DNA of 64,000 nucleotides from Verrucomicrobiales bacterium. GTDB taxonomy: Bacteria > Verrucomicrobiota > Verrucomicrobiia > Verrucomicrobiales > DEV007. The DNA is taken from contig JARGPI010000028.1 in the NCBI GenBank assembly GCA_029213005.1, positions 31,258 through 95,257 of the forward strand, written 5' to 3'. This document shows positions 43,855-51,634 of this stretch, piece after piece. Each line of letters opens with the position of its first letter. Within the stretch, counting starts at the first letter, position 1. A program made the position numbers and the translations under genes. The notes beneath the pieces are model-generated. The model ran no database searches and had not been told where the DNA came from. It saw only the letters and a list, made by a program, of their open reading frames with translations.

Positions 43855-43974
43855 ATGACAAAGCAAAACACTTCGAACCTGACGTTCATCGTTGTCTTAA
43901 CCTCAATCATTCTCGCAATTATCTATTACCTCTGCGCGACCATCGCTTCTCTGAATTCACTTCTTGTGTCCTAG
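43855..43974 (+). CDS. Possible 39-residue single-helix membrane peptide
   Basis: ATG 43855 to TAG 43974. The product is Met-Thr-Lys-Gln-Asn at the start, then one hydrophobic helix (LTFIVVLTSIILAIIYYLCA) and a short polar end. It is antisense-convergent to the 3' end of cydB, overlapping it by 18 bp. AGGAG occurs only about 25 bp upstream, too far for a normal ribosome site. It recalls the size of oxidase accessory peptides such as CydX, but is on the opposite strand from cydAB and has no recognisable CydX motif. Low confidence. Confidence 0.3.
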   Translation: MTKQNTSNLTFIVVLTSIILAIIYYLCATIASLNSLLVS

Positions 43975-44982
43975 AGATTTTGCTGTTGTCGGTTTGAAAA
44001 CCGAGAACATCCAAACCAGCGCAGGAAATAGAATTACCGCTCCGGCAGTTAAGGCGCCAACGAGTGCCAGTCGAACTGCCCGGGGAGCTGCCGACTCGAT
44101 CAGTCTGAGTCCGTCTCCCTCTGCTATCTGCCACCGGTGAAAATCGGGGTATTGCCAACTCGCCCACGCGACTACGAGAGTTGATACCGTGGCACCAATC
44201 ACAACACGAGTCACCCATGGATTGCCGACCTGAGCGCGAAACGTCACCAGTCCAGCCAGTATCATAGCAAGGGCTGACAATGCCGAGGGTAGAAGGTTTA
44301 GCCGATCAAAATGCAGCGTCATGATGCCCATGCCCAGTATCGCGCTTCCGAGGAGGAAGACCGTCTTCCACCGCTTAATTCTTACCATCAACTGAAAGTC
44401 GTCGATTTCGATAGCGAGGAATGAAGTCGAAATCCAGGCGCAAACCACAATAAGGAACGCCCCGCCGAACAACTGCTTCCAGCCGAGCCAGGGATTGACG
44501 TAAGCGGTAAAGAAATCGGCGCCTTCCGCAATGACAACCGGCTGAGACAGTGAAACGGCGATCACCCCGAACCAGAATGGTGTCAGGACGCTGGACAGCG
44601 CAAAACACCAGGAGTATGCCATTTCTTTAAAAGGGGTGGGTTCCACGTCGTAAGAACGAAACGCAAAGGCGGCTCCCCGAAAAACGATCCCCGTTAAAAC
44701 CAGGAAAACCGGGATATGCAGGTGAATCGATATATCGGCATAGCCGTGGGGAAATCCGACAAAAAGAATCACGATCGCTATAATCAACCAGATGTGGTTC
44801 ACTTCCCATACCGCACTAATCGCCTGAGTCGTCGGTAATTTTTCCCGTTGATGGCGATCAACTGTGCGGCTGTAGAATTCCATGATGCCGGCTCCAAAAT
44901 CTGCCCCTCCGAGAAGTAGGTAAAGACAAATCGAGCCGACGAGATACCCGAGCAGAATGATGAAGGAGAAATCAGCGATCAT
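43957..44982 (-). CDS. cydB: Cytochrome bd-type (CIO-like) quinol oxidase subunit II
   Basis: 341 residues, eight or nine transmembrane helices. The conserved opening is present (YLLLGGADFGAGIMEF, then AISAVWEVNHIWLIIAIVILFVGFPHGYA). Together with CydA it oxidises quinol and reduces oxygen to water with high affinity in the inner membrane. Its start overlaps the cydA end by 11 bp on the minus strand. The C-terminus is short and basic (KPTTAKSLGHKK). Confidence 0.92.
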   Translation of the reverse strand: MIADFSFIILLGYLVGSICLYLLLGGADFGAGIMEFYSRTVDRHQREKLPTTQAISAVWEVNHIWLIIAIVILFVGFPHGYADISIHLHIPVFLVLTGIVFRGAAFAFRSYDVEPTPFKEMAYSWCFALSSVLTPFWFGVIAVSLSQPVVIAEGADFFTAYVNPWLGWKQLFGGAFLIVVCAWISTSFLAIEIDDFQLMVRIKRWKTVFLLGSAILGMGIMTLHFDRLNLLPSALSALAMILAGLVTFRAQVGNPWVTRVVIGATVSTLVVAWASWQYPDFHRWQIAEGDGLRLIESAAPRAVRLALVGALTAGAVILFPALVWMFSVFKPTTAKSLGHKK

Positions 44983-46282
44983 ATTTTCTGTTTATGGCCC
45001 GTATCATTCCGGACATCAGTGCGATTAGGATGATCGTCAAGACCAGATAGATCACTACGATGAGATAGAACATCCATGAAAGTCCGGGCATCGAAGTAAG
45101 GGCGTCTTCCGTGCGCATGATGTGATAGATAATCCACGGTTGCCTGCCGACCTCGGTTACTATCCAGCCGGCCTCTATCGCGATAAAGCCGAGCGGGCTC
45201 AATGCAAACAATGTCCAGAGGAAGATCGGTTTTTCAGTGAACCACTCCTGTCGACGAAATCTTTGCCAGATCCACACAACCGAAACCATCGCGAGGAGGA
45301 CGCCGATTCCGACCATGATCTGAAAAGAATAGTGAGTTATCGCAACGGGCGGCCAGTTTTCCTCCGGAAACGCTTCGAGCCCGGGGATCGTGGCGTTGAA
45401 GTCTCCTGTTGCGAGAAAGCTCAATCCACCGGGAATCTCTATTGAATAGGGCGTGACCCGTTCCGCTTCGTTGGGGATGCCGCCGATGCGAAGCGGAGCG
45501 CTTTTTAAGGTTTCGAACTGGCCCTCCATTGCGGCGAGCTTTTCCGGCTGAAGGCGCGCCACCTGTTTGGCAATCAAATCGCCGCTCACAAACTGCAGCA
45601 GCGTGGCGCCCACCGCAAAGGGCATCACAATCTCGATCGCTCTGCGGTGGAATTCGGAGTCGGGATGACGGAGTCGCTGAAAGGCATGTACGCCAACTAC
45701 GGCAAATCCCGTCGCGACAAACGCTGCGATCGACATGTGAAGCGCCTGATGGAACCATCCCGGGTTGAACATCGCCGCCCAGGGATCGATGTTTTCAGGC
45801 TTGCCGTCGACCCAGTCAAATCCGGTAGGTGAGTTCATCCAGCTGTTCGCGGATACGACGAGCACCCCGGACATGATGCCCATCACCCCGACGACGATCC
45901 CGGCGCCCAGTCGGACGGGGTGAGAGACCTTGCCCTCGCCATAAAGGAAAAAAGCGAGCGCGATTGCCTCGATGAAAAACGCCAATCCTTCCAGAGAGAA
46001 CGGCATCCCGATGATTGGGCCGGCATGCCTCATAAATTCCGGCCAAAGCAATCCCAGTTCCATCGATAGTACCGTCCCGGAGACCGCGCCCACTGCGAAA
46101 AATACCGCTACGCCTTTCGCCCACTGTCGGGCGAGATCCCGATAGACCTCCTTATTGGTTCGACTCCACAGCAATTGGGCTCTTACCATAAAAAAGGGCA
46201 TCGCCATGGCGATACAGGAGAAAATGATGTGGAATCCGAGGGATACCGCCATTTGCCATCGGGCTGCGAGTAGATCTTCCAT
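44972..46282 (-). CDS. cydA: Cytochrome bd-type (CIO-like) quinol oxidase subunit I
   Basis: 436 residues, about nine helices. Haem ligands: His near residue 18 (SLGFHIIFSCIAM) and His near 185 (WFHQALHMSIAA), with the signature EVGRQPWIIYHIMRTEDALT near the C-terminus. The quinol loop is of the short form, as in cyanide-insensitive oxidases (the E. coli protein is 522 residues). First gene of a two-gene operon with cydB. The DUF892 gene is divergent from it, about 190 bp away. Confidence 0.93.
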   Translation of the reverse strand: MEDLLAARWQMAVSLGFHIIFSCIAMAMPFFMVRAQLLWSRTNKEVYRDLARQWAKGVAVFFAVGAVSGTVLSMELGLLWPEFMRHAGPIIGMPFSLEGLAFFIEAIALAFFLYGEGKVSHPVRLGAGIVVGVMGIMSGVLVVSANSWMNSPTGFDWVDGKPENIDPWAAMFNPGWFHQALHMSIAAFVATGFAVVGVHAFQRLRHPDSEFHRRAIEIVMPFAVGATLLQFVSGDLIAKQVARLQPEKLAAMEGQFETLKSAPLRIGGIPNEAERVTPYSIEIPGGLSFLATGDFNATIPGLEAFPEENWPPVAITHYSFQIMVGIGVLLAMVSVVWIWQRFRRQEWFTEKPIFLWTLFALSPLGFIAIEAGWIVTEVGRQPWIIYHIMRTEDALTSMPGLSWMFYLIVVIYLVLTIILIALMSGMIRAINRKYDR

Positions 46283-46473
46283 TTTAGGTGTTGAGCTTCT
46301 CTGATCAGATTACGCGAAACCTGACCCGGGGGAAACGGCTTCTTGTGAAAAGTCTGAGCGGCGAGGATGCGATCTGCAGTTTGAAGGTGGCGTTTTGCAA
46401 GGGTTGTGACCACTCAAACCGTGATAAATCGGGGGGGGTATGCCGGTATCCTTCCTGCTTTTTTGAATTTTAT

Positions 46474-46971
46474 ATGATAACAAATCTTCACCAACTATAT
46501 CTCTACCAAATCGAGGATCTATACAGTGCGGAAACTCAGATCATCAACGTATTTCCGAGAATGATTGAACTGGCAGGATGTGAGAACCTCAAGTCAGCAC
46601 TGACCACTCACCTCGACGAAACCAGAGCCCAACTCGGGAGAGTGAACGAAATTATGGATACTCACGGCGGCACTTCCCGAAAGCAGACTTGCCGCGCGGT
46701 GAAGGGCATCGTGGAGGAAGGTGAAATCCTGATGGAAAATATGGCAGGCAACGCTGTTGATGCAGGATTGATCGTCGCTGCGCAACTTCTTAAACACTAT
46801 GAAATCGCCGCCTACGGCACCGCCCGGGCTTTTGCTGAAGAGTTGGGATACGACCGGGATTTCTACCTGCTGGACGAGACTCTCGAAGAGGAAAGTGCCG
46901 CCAATGAGACCCTGACAACGATCGCCACTGGCGGGTTGTTTACCGAAGGGGTTAACGAGATGGCCAAGTGA
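46474..46971 (+). CDS. DUF892 / YciE-type ferritin-like protein
   Basis: About 165 residues from ATG 46474 (MITNLHQLYLYQIEDLYSAE), which is the normal family N-terminus; the frame is open back to 46288 but the extension is Cys-rich and unlike the family. A four-helix ferritin-like bundle with metal-type Glu/His (IEDLYSAETQII, LTTHLDETRAQL, LLKHYEIAAYGTARAFAEEL). Members are stress-induced; function not established. It ends 2 bp from the convergent reductase gene. Confidence 0.88.
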   Translation: MITNLHQLYLYQIEDLYSAETQIINVFPRMIELAGCENLKSALTTHLDETRAQLGRVNEIMDTHGGTSRKQTCRAVKGIVEEGEILMENMAGNAVDAGLIVAAQLLKHYEIAAYGTARAFAEELGYDRDFYLLDETLEEESAANETLTTIATGGLFTEGVNEMAK

Positions 46972-46973
46972 CC

Positions 46974-47639
46974 TTACCGGTCTTCCCGGATAATTCGGGA
47001 GCCATCAACATCCCTCGCCCTCAACCAATCAGCAACTTCATCTTCGAACTCCAGCGGGCCGCAGATATAGAACATTTTTGCGGCATCCACTGTGATGTGT
47101 TCCTCCAGAAACTCCGCATCGATGCGTCTTGGATCGAACTCATTCTCGGTCAGGATGAAATGAGCGTTGTCACCGAGAATCTCCCGGAACTCCTCCTCCT
47201 GAATTAACTCCACGCGTTTCTTCTCGGAGTAATACAGCTCGTTTCCCGCAGCTATGTTCTGGCGTTTCAGGTGCCTTAAGAGCGCCAGAAACGGAGTGAT
47301 TCCCGTCCCGGCCGCGAAGAATGCCCCTTCGCCTTTGTAATCGATCTTCCCGAAGTGATCCGAAATCTCAAGTAAACTGCCGGGCTTGCACTCCTCGATC
47401 TGATCGGTTAACCCGTCTCTCTGGCGATAGATTTTTATATAGAACTCCAGATAGGGATCGTCCGGGCTGCTTGTCGGTGAAAAAGGGCCCGGACTCTGCC
47501 CGGAATCCGGGATGCCCAGCATTACCGCATGCCCCGGGACCACTTCGTAGTTGTTGGGCCTTTCGGTCGTGAAATGTAGAATATCGGGAGCGACTCTTTC
47601 AACTTTCTCTATGGTTACTTTGTGCTTCAAATCAGTCAT
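46974..47639 (-). CDS. Ferredoxin/flavodoxin reductase-like FAD/NAD(P) oxidoreductase
   Basis: 221 residues. An FAD-binding beta-barrel (residues 1-100; PGHAVMLGIPDSGQSPGPFSPTSSP, where most relatives have R-x-Y-S) is followed by an NAD(P)-binding fold (FFAAGTGITPFLALLRHL, FYICGPLEFEDEVADWL). There is no 2Fe-2S domain, so it works with a separate electron carrier. The usual RxYS flavin motif reads PFSP, as in a subset of small reductases. It is divergent from the baeRF gene, with a 15-bp palindrome between. Confidence 0.85.
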   Translation of the reverse strand: MTDLKHKVTIEKVERVAPDILHFTTERPNNYEVVPGHAVMLGIPDSGQSPGPFSPTSSPDDPYLEFYIKIYRQRDGLTDQIEECKPGSLLEISDHFGKIDYKGEGAFFAAGTGITPFLALLRHLKRQNIAAGNELYYSEKKRVELIQEEEFREILGDNAHFILTENEFDPRRIDAEFLEEHITVDAAKMFYICGPLEFEDEVADWLRARDVDGSRIIREDR

Positions 47640-47703
47640 AGCTCTATCCTTTGCACAATAAATGCCAAGACCATGGCGAACCGATTCACCCTACCTCAGA
47701 AGT

Positions 47704-47718
47704 TATGCAAAATGCATA
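47704..47718. promoter_or_regulatory. Perfect palindrome TATGCA-AAA-TGCATA
   Basis: 15-bp dyad in the 216-bp gap between the divergent reductase and baeRF genes, 65 bp from the reductase start. A candidate operator; nothing else is clear in the gap. Confidence 0.35.
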
Positions 47719-47855
47719 GGTTCTGTCGCAGTTTGCCCGAGCTTCAAGCCCGTGTGAGCAGCAGAGGGCAACCGAATCCATCGCTGTTTTGCGGCTTCTG
47801 AGAGCTCTAAGCCCATAGCCGTCTGCGGTATGCTTCCTGCGATTTAAATCTGATT

Positions 47856-49073
47856 ATGGAAAAATTGCCTGAAACGATATCTGAATTTGAAATCAAACCC
47901 CTTAATTCTCTTTCGAGCGATAAATTCGAAGAACTACAGAATCTTACCGATGAGAGCGTAACCGTGGCCACCCTCTTTCTACCGATGGAAGTGAAAGGCG
48001 CCGAAACCCGGAAAAATCACATCGTCTTTAAGAACGCTCTCCATGAAGCGACGGAAAAGCTGTCCGAAGACGAGCGGGAACATGGGCGAATCGGGAAGAT
48101 GTTGCGCGACCTTTCGTTTCTTGACGATTCCACCGAGGAATTTTGGCAACATCAGGACAAAGGCCTCGTAATGATTGTCGCTGATAACGGCAAAGTCACC
48201 GCTATCCAGACTCCGTTTTCGCTCGATCCCTTCGTGCATGTAGGGCCACGGCCCAGTCTTGGTCGCCTGCTTCCCCTTACTGATGAGAACCGGCTTTATG
48301 TATTGGTGCTCGACCTGAACAAAACCCGTCTTTTTGACGTATCGAGATGGTGCGCCCGGGAAATCGCGCTGGAAAATGTGCCGACCAGTCTCGATGAAGC
48401 AATGCGGTATGATGACCCTGAGAAAAGTCTCCAGCATCACACCGCGGAGTCAGCGACCGGAGGATCTCCGCAGAATACGATGTATCACGGCCACGGAATC
48501 ACTGGCGATGAAACTCGCCAGAAAAAAATCAGACGATTCTTTGAGATGGTGAATCACGATTTGGCGAGCAATTTTCCAGACCGTGAGGTTCCTCTACTTC
48601 TCTTCGGTCTCGAGACTGAGATCGGGCACTACCGTCCGGTGAACTCTTACCCTCACTTGCTGGACGAAGCTATTGTATTTAACTCCACCGATTTGAGCGA
48701 CGATAAATTGAAGGCGAAAATGCTGGAAGCGGTGGAAGCCCGCGCAGTGAAGGCCCATAACGAGTCCCTGAAAAATCTCGAGAGTCAGATCAATCGGGGC
48801 AACGGAACGACCGATCTAAGGGAAATCGTCAAAGGAGCTGAAACCGGTCGGATCGATACCCTGTATGTGACTAAAGGTTCTTCGCAATACGGAGTTTACG
48901 AAGCGGAGAGCAACAGCGTCGAGCTGGAGAAGGACGGTGAATCCGGCAAACGGAGCGAAGATCTCGTCGAGCGGGCAGTTCTCACTACCGTTAGGACAGG
49001 TGGTAGAGTCCATCATACCGATCGAAATGAGCTTCCTTCTGGAGTCGCGCTGGCTGCAATCTTTCGTTACTAG
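47856..49073 (+). CDS. baeRF-family protein (bacterial eRF1/Pelota-like, family 3 type)
   Basis: 405 residues, cytoplasmic. The order of blocks fits the bacterial archaeo-eukaryotic release factor relatives: an N-terminal domain (VTVATLFLPMEVKGAETRKNHIVFKNAL, RDLSFLDDSTEEFWQHQDKG), a middle domain (RPSLGRLLPLTDENRLYVLVLDLNKTRLFDVS) and a C-terminal L7Ae-like domain (VVKGAETGRIDTLYVTKG ... TTVRTGGRVHHTDRNELPSGVALAAIFRY). Their role is thought to be in ribosome or RNA stress response, mostly from comparative genomics. No GGQ is visible, so peptidyl-tRNA hydrolysis is not implied. The neighbourhood of other stress genes fits. Confidence 0.82.
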   Translation: MEKLPETISEFEIKPLNSLSSDKFEELQNLTDESVTVATLFLPMEVKGAETRKNHIVFKNALHEATEKLSEDEREHGRIGKMLRDLSFLDDSTEEFWQHQDKGLVMIVADNGKVTAIQTPFSLDPFVHVGPRPSLGRLLPLTDENRLYVLVLDLNKTRLFDVSRWCAREIALENVPTSLDEAMRYDDPEKSLQHHTAESATGGSPQNTMYHGHGITGDETRQKKIRRFFEMVNHDLASNFPDREVPLLLFGLETEIGHYRPVNSYPHLLDEAIVFNSTDLSDDKLKAKMLEAVEARAVKAHNESLKNLESQINRGNGTTDLREIVKGAETGRIDTLYVTKGSSQYGVYEAESNSVELEKDGESGKRSEDLVERAVLTTVRTGGRVHHTDRNELPSGVALAAIFRY

Positions 49074-49117
49074 TGTTTTTAGATTGATCGTCAGGCCCGC
49101 ACGGGGAAGTGTGACCG

Positions 49118-49402
49118 GTGGATGAATCGAAATCAAACTGGACAGGCCTCCAACTGGTTACGTTAGGAGTCGTTCTTCAGCTCATTGGAGGCGGGGTGGT
49201 GACGGCTCTGGACGGCGAATCGCCAGTCTGGCAGGAGTTACTTGCCTGGATTCCGCTGATTGCTTCGCTCCCGCCCTATCTCATAGGATACCGGAGAGCC
49301 TTGAAGGAGAAAAACTATCCCGGCATTCTATTTCTGGCTGCGTTCACCGGACTCATCGGGACGATTTTGATCTACCTGTTGCCTGAAAAAACCGGGGAAT
49401 GA
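49118..49402 (+). CDS. Small membrane protein of unknown function
   Basis: 94 residues from GTG 49118. Three hydrophobic segments (LQLVTLGVVLQLIGGGVVTA, LLAWIPLIASLPPYLIGY, ILFLAAFTGLIGTILIYLL) with a basic loop (RRALKEKNYPG). It lies 44 bp after the baeRF gene on the same strand. No family recognised. A paired repeat follows 20 bp after its stop. Confidence 0.6.
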   Translation: MDESKSNWTGLQLVTLGVVLQLIGGGVVTALDGESPVWQELLAWIPLIASLPPYLIGYRRALKEKNYPGILFLAAFTGLIGTILIYLLPEKTGE

Positions 49403-49421
49403 GTGTCGGGGTTTTTTATGC

Positions 49422-49460
49422 TTTGTACCCTGTACAGTTTTAGAGTGTACAGGGTACAGT
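49422..49460. repeat. Paired 17-bp dyad repeat, locus 5 (inverted pair)
   Basis: TTTGTACCCTGTACAGT (49422-49438, reverse form) and AGTGTACAGGGTACAGT (49444-49460, forward form), 22 bp start to start. It lies between two convergent genes, where no promoter is expected. Confidence 0.9.
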
Positions 49461-49478
49461 CATCGAATTAAGAGCCCA

Positions 49479-51629
49479 CTATTCGGTACTCATGATCTTA
49501 CGAATCCTGAGATTTCTATACTTCACGTCATCGCCATGATCCTGAAGCAGGATCGGGCCGGGCTTTGAGGCAAACCCGGATTCGTCTTTGAATTTGCTAT
49601 TCGCAACGGCTTCTTTCCATTCATCGGAGCCAAATTCAATTTCCATGACCAAATCGCCGTTGAGCCAATGCTTGAGGGATTTACCTACTGCTATGATCCG
49701 GCCGGTATTCCATTCCTTGCCGGGCTTTTTGGCTTTGCTTTCCGCTGTGGGAGCTTTCAGATTATATAGCGCGGCGACCGTGTTTTTGGTGACTTTTGAA
49801 CTCTTATCATCAAACACCTGATATTCCAAACCGACCGTTTGCTCGTTGACGCGGTATTTTACACCGCTGTTTCCGCCTTTGCTGATCATGAATTCGAACT
49901 GCAACTCGAAATTGAAGTAATCATCCTGCTTTGTAATGATATGGCCGCCTCGACCTTTCTTACTTTTATCCAGTGAGAGAACACCATCCTTCACGGACCA
50001 CAATTCGCCTACGTCGGGGTGTTTGTTGCGACTGGTCTTCGAACCGTTGCGCCACAGGGCGAGGCTGTCGTTTTTCAGCAGGTTTACCCAGCCATAATCA
50101 TCGTCGGGATCATCGGTTGCCGGCAGGCTGGCCGTATCGCCTTCAGGGATCTCGCGCACGGTGTAGCAGAGCAGGGGATTGTACGCCATGGGGAAGTTGA
50201 ATTCGTAGCAAAAGTCCTTTTTGTGAGACGCAGCTAGCTCGATAGCGAACTGCTTGCCCGAATCGTCCAAAGGAGAGAACTTTAGCTCCAGGTCTTCTTT
50301 ATCGATCTGACTGGAACCGTAGCTTTCATGGTAGTCGAAGGTATAGCGATTCAAGGTGACTTCTTTTAAACTGGCGGGATCTGTAATCGGCTCTAGAAAG
50401 GTGACTTCAAACCCGCTGGAAGTAATGTTGATCGCCTGGATGTCCTGATAGGTTTTTTCGCCATGGAAGGTGATCGTCGCCATACCTTCCCCTCCGGGCC
50501 AGGAGAGATGGGAACTGCCTGCAATGAGTCGGCTCTCTTTATCGAAGACCAGTCGGTTTATCCCCATATCGAGGCCGTGGCCGTCAAGAAAGGGAGTGCA
50601 GGCGCCCTGGGTGACTCCATTGACTTCCTCTAGCAGGAGACGGATGATGCGGGACTTGTTCATTTCGCCGATGAGCATCTGCCCGCCGAATTTGCCGAAT
50701 CCTTCCGGGATCAGCACAGGTTGCGTGGGAGAGTTGGCGATGGTGCTTTGAGTGAACCAGACTGCGGCCGGCGTTCTCATCTTTTCCAGTTCAGCTACCG
50801 GGATTTCCAGCGGGTTCGGACCATTGTAGCCTTCGGTCCAGGGAAGGCTGGCGGGGTGGCCGTAAAATTTACCTTTCTCGACATGATGAAGTTTACTGGT
50901 GCCCAGCCAATCGCCCTGGTTGTCCGAAACATATAGTTTGCCGCTTGCATCAAACCCGAGGCCGTTCGGGGAACGGAAGCCGGAGGCCCAAGGTGTCATC
51001 TCCCCGTTCTTTCCGTCGATCTTTACCACCCAGCCGCGATAGGGAACCCGGGAATACATTCTCCCGGCTTTGATTTTTACGCCGTCTTTCCATTCCTCTT
51101 TCGATACATAAAAATCCTCGCGGGGCAGGCCTAGGTTAAGCCATTCGCCGCGGATTTCTTCGCGAACCGGAGCGCCGTTGGAGGCGACGTTGAGAGACAC
51201 AAAGTAGTTTCCCTCTTTATCTTTGAGTGGACCGAAGGCGAACTCATGATAGTTCCCGCTCAACCCGAAGTCGTCGCAAATCGTTTCGTAGCTGTCAGCG
51301 ACTCCGTCGCCATCGGTATCTGTGATCCTGGTCAGTTCGGGGCGCTGCACGACGGTGACGCTATCGTTCCCCTCAGCAACGAGGCCGAGCGGTTCATGTA
51401 GTCCCGAAGCAAAAATGGACCAGGTTTCTGTAGCAGGATCGTAGATGCGGACTTCCCCGTCATGAAAAGCTGCGGCGATTTTACCATTGGGCAGAATGTC
51501 GATTCCACCAACCTGCCGGTCTTTGCCGGGATCGATCCGGATGGAGTCGACCTTAAGGGCGGGATGTTGGGCAGAGGAAATACCCCATGCCAGAAGGGTA
51601 AGAGAAAAAATAGTGAGGCACGTTTTCAT
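49479..51629 (-). CDS. Exported beta-propeller (NHL/sorbosone dehydrogenase-like) plus DUF1080 protein
   Basis: 716 residues with signal peptide (LTIFSLTLLAWGISSAQ). Residues 25-430 form a propeller of the PVC 'membrane-bound dehydrogenase' type (VGGIDILPNGKIAAAFHDGE, RITDTDGDGVADSYETICDDFGLSGNYHEFAFGP, FRSPNGLGFDASGKLYVSDNQGDW). Residues 510-715 are a DUF1080 / 3-keto-disaccharide hydrolase-like domain (LWSVKDGVLSLDKSKKGRGG, FNFELQFEFMISKGGNSGVKYR, WNTGRIIAVGKSLKHWLNGDLV). No cytochrome c CxxCH motif is present, unlike many relatives. It is only 5 bp downstream of the cupredoxin gene, so the pair likely acts together in periplasmic sugar or glycan oxidation. Confidence 0.83.
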   Translation of the reverse strand: MKTCLTIFSLTLLAWGISSAQHPALKVDSIRIDPGKDRQVGGIDILPNGKIAAAFHDGEVRIYDPATETWSIFASGLHEPLGLVAEGNDSVTVVQRPELTRITDTDGDGVADSYETICDDFGLSGNYHEFAFGPLKDKEGNYFVSLNVASNGAPVREEIRGEWLNLGLPREDFYVSKEEWKDGVKIKAGRMYSRVPYRGWVVKIDGKNGEMTPWASGFRSPNGLGFDASGKLYVSDNQGDWLGTSKLHHVEKGKFYGHPASLPWTEGYNGPNPLEIPVAELEKMRTPAAVWFTQSTIANSPTQPVLIPEGFGKFGGQMLIGEMNKSRIIRLLLEEVNGVTQGACTPFLDGHGLDMGINRLVFDKESRLIAGSSHLSWPGGEGMATITFHGEKTYQDIQAINITSSGFEVTFLEPITDPASLKEVTLNRYTFDYHESYGSSQIDKEDLELKFSPLDDSGKQFAIELAASHKKDFCYEFNFPMAYNPLLCYTVREIPEGDTASLPATDDPDDDYGWVNLLKNDSLALWRNGSKTSRNKHPDVGELWSVKDGVLSLDKSKKGRGGHIITKQDDYFNFELQFEFMISKGGNSGVKYRVNEQTVGLEYQVFDDKSSKVTKNTVAALYNLKAPTAESKAKKPGKEWNTGRIIAVGKSLKHWLNGDLVMEIEFGSDEWKEAVANSKFKDESGFASKPGPILLQDHGDDVKYRNLRIRKIMSTE

Positions 51630-51634
51630 TAAAA

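Noticed and set aside
43803..43997. 64-codon frame between the MgtC-like gene and cydB
   Set aside because: Mixed polar sequence without family features; the overlapping 39-codon frame has a clear membrane helix and is the better candidate.
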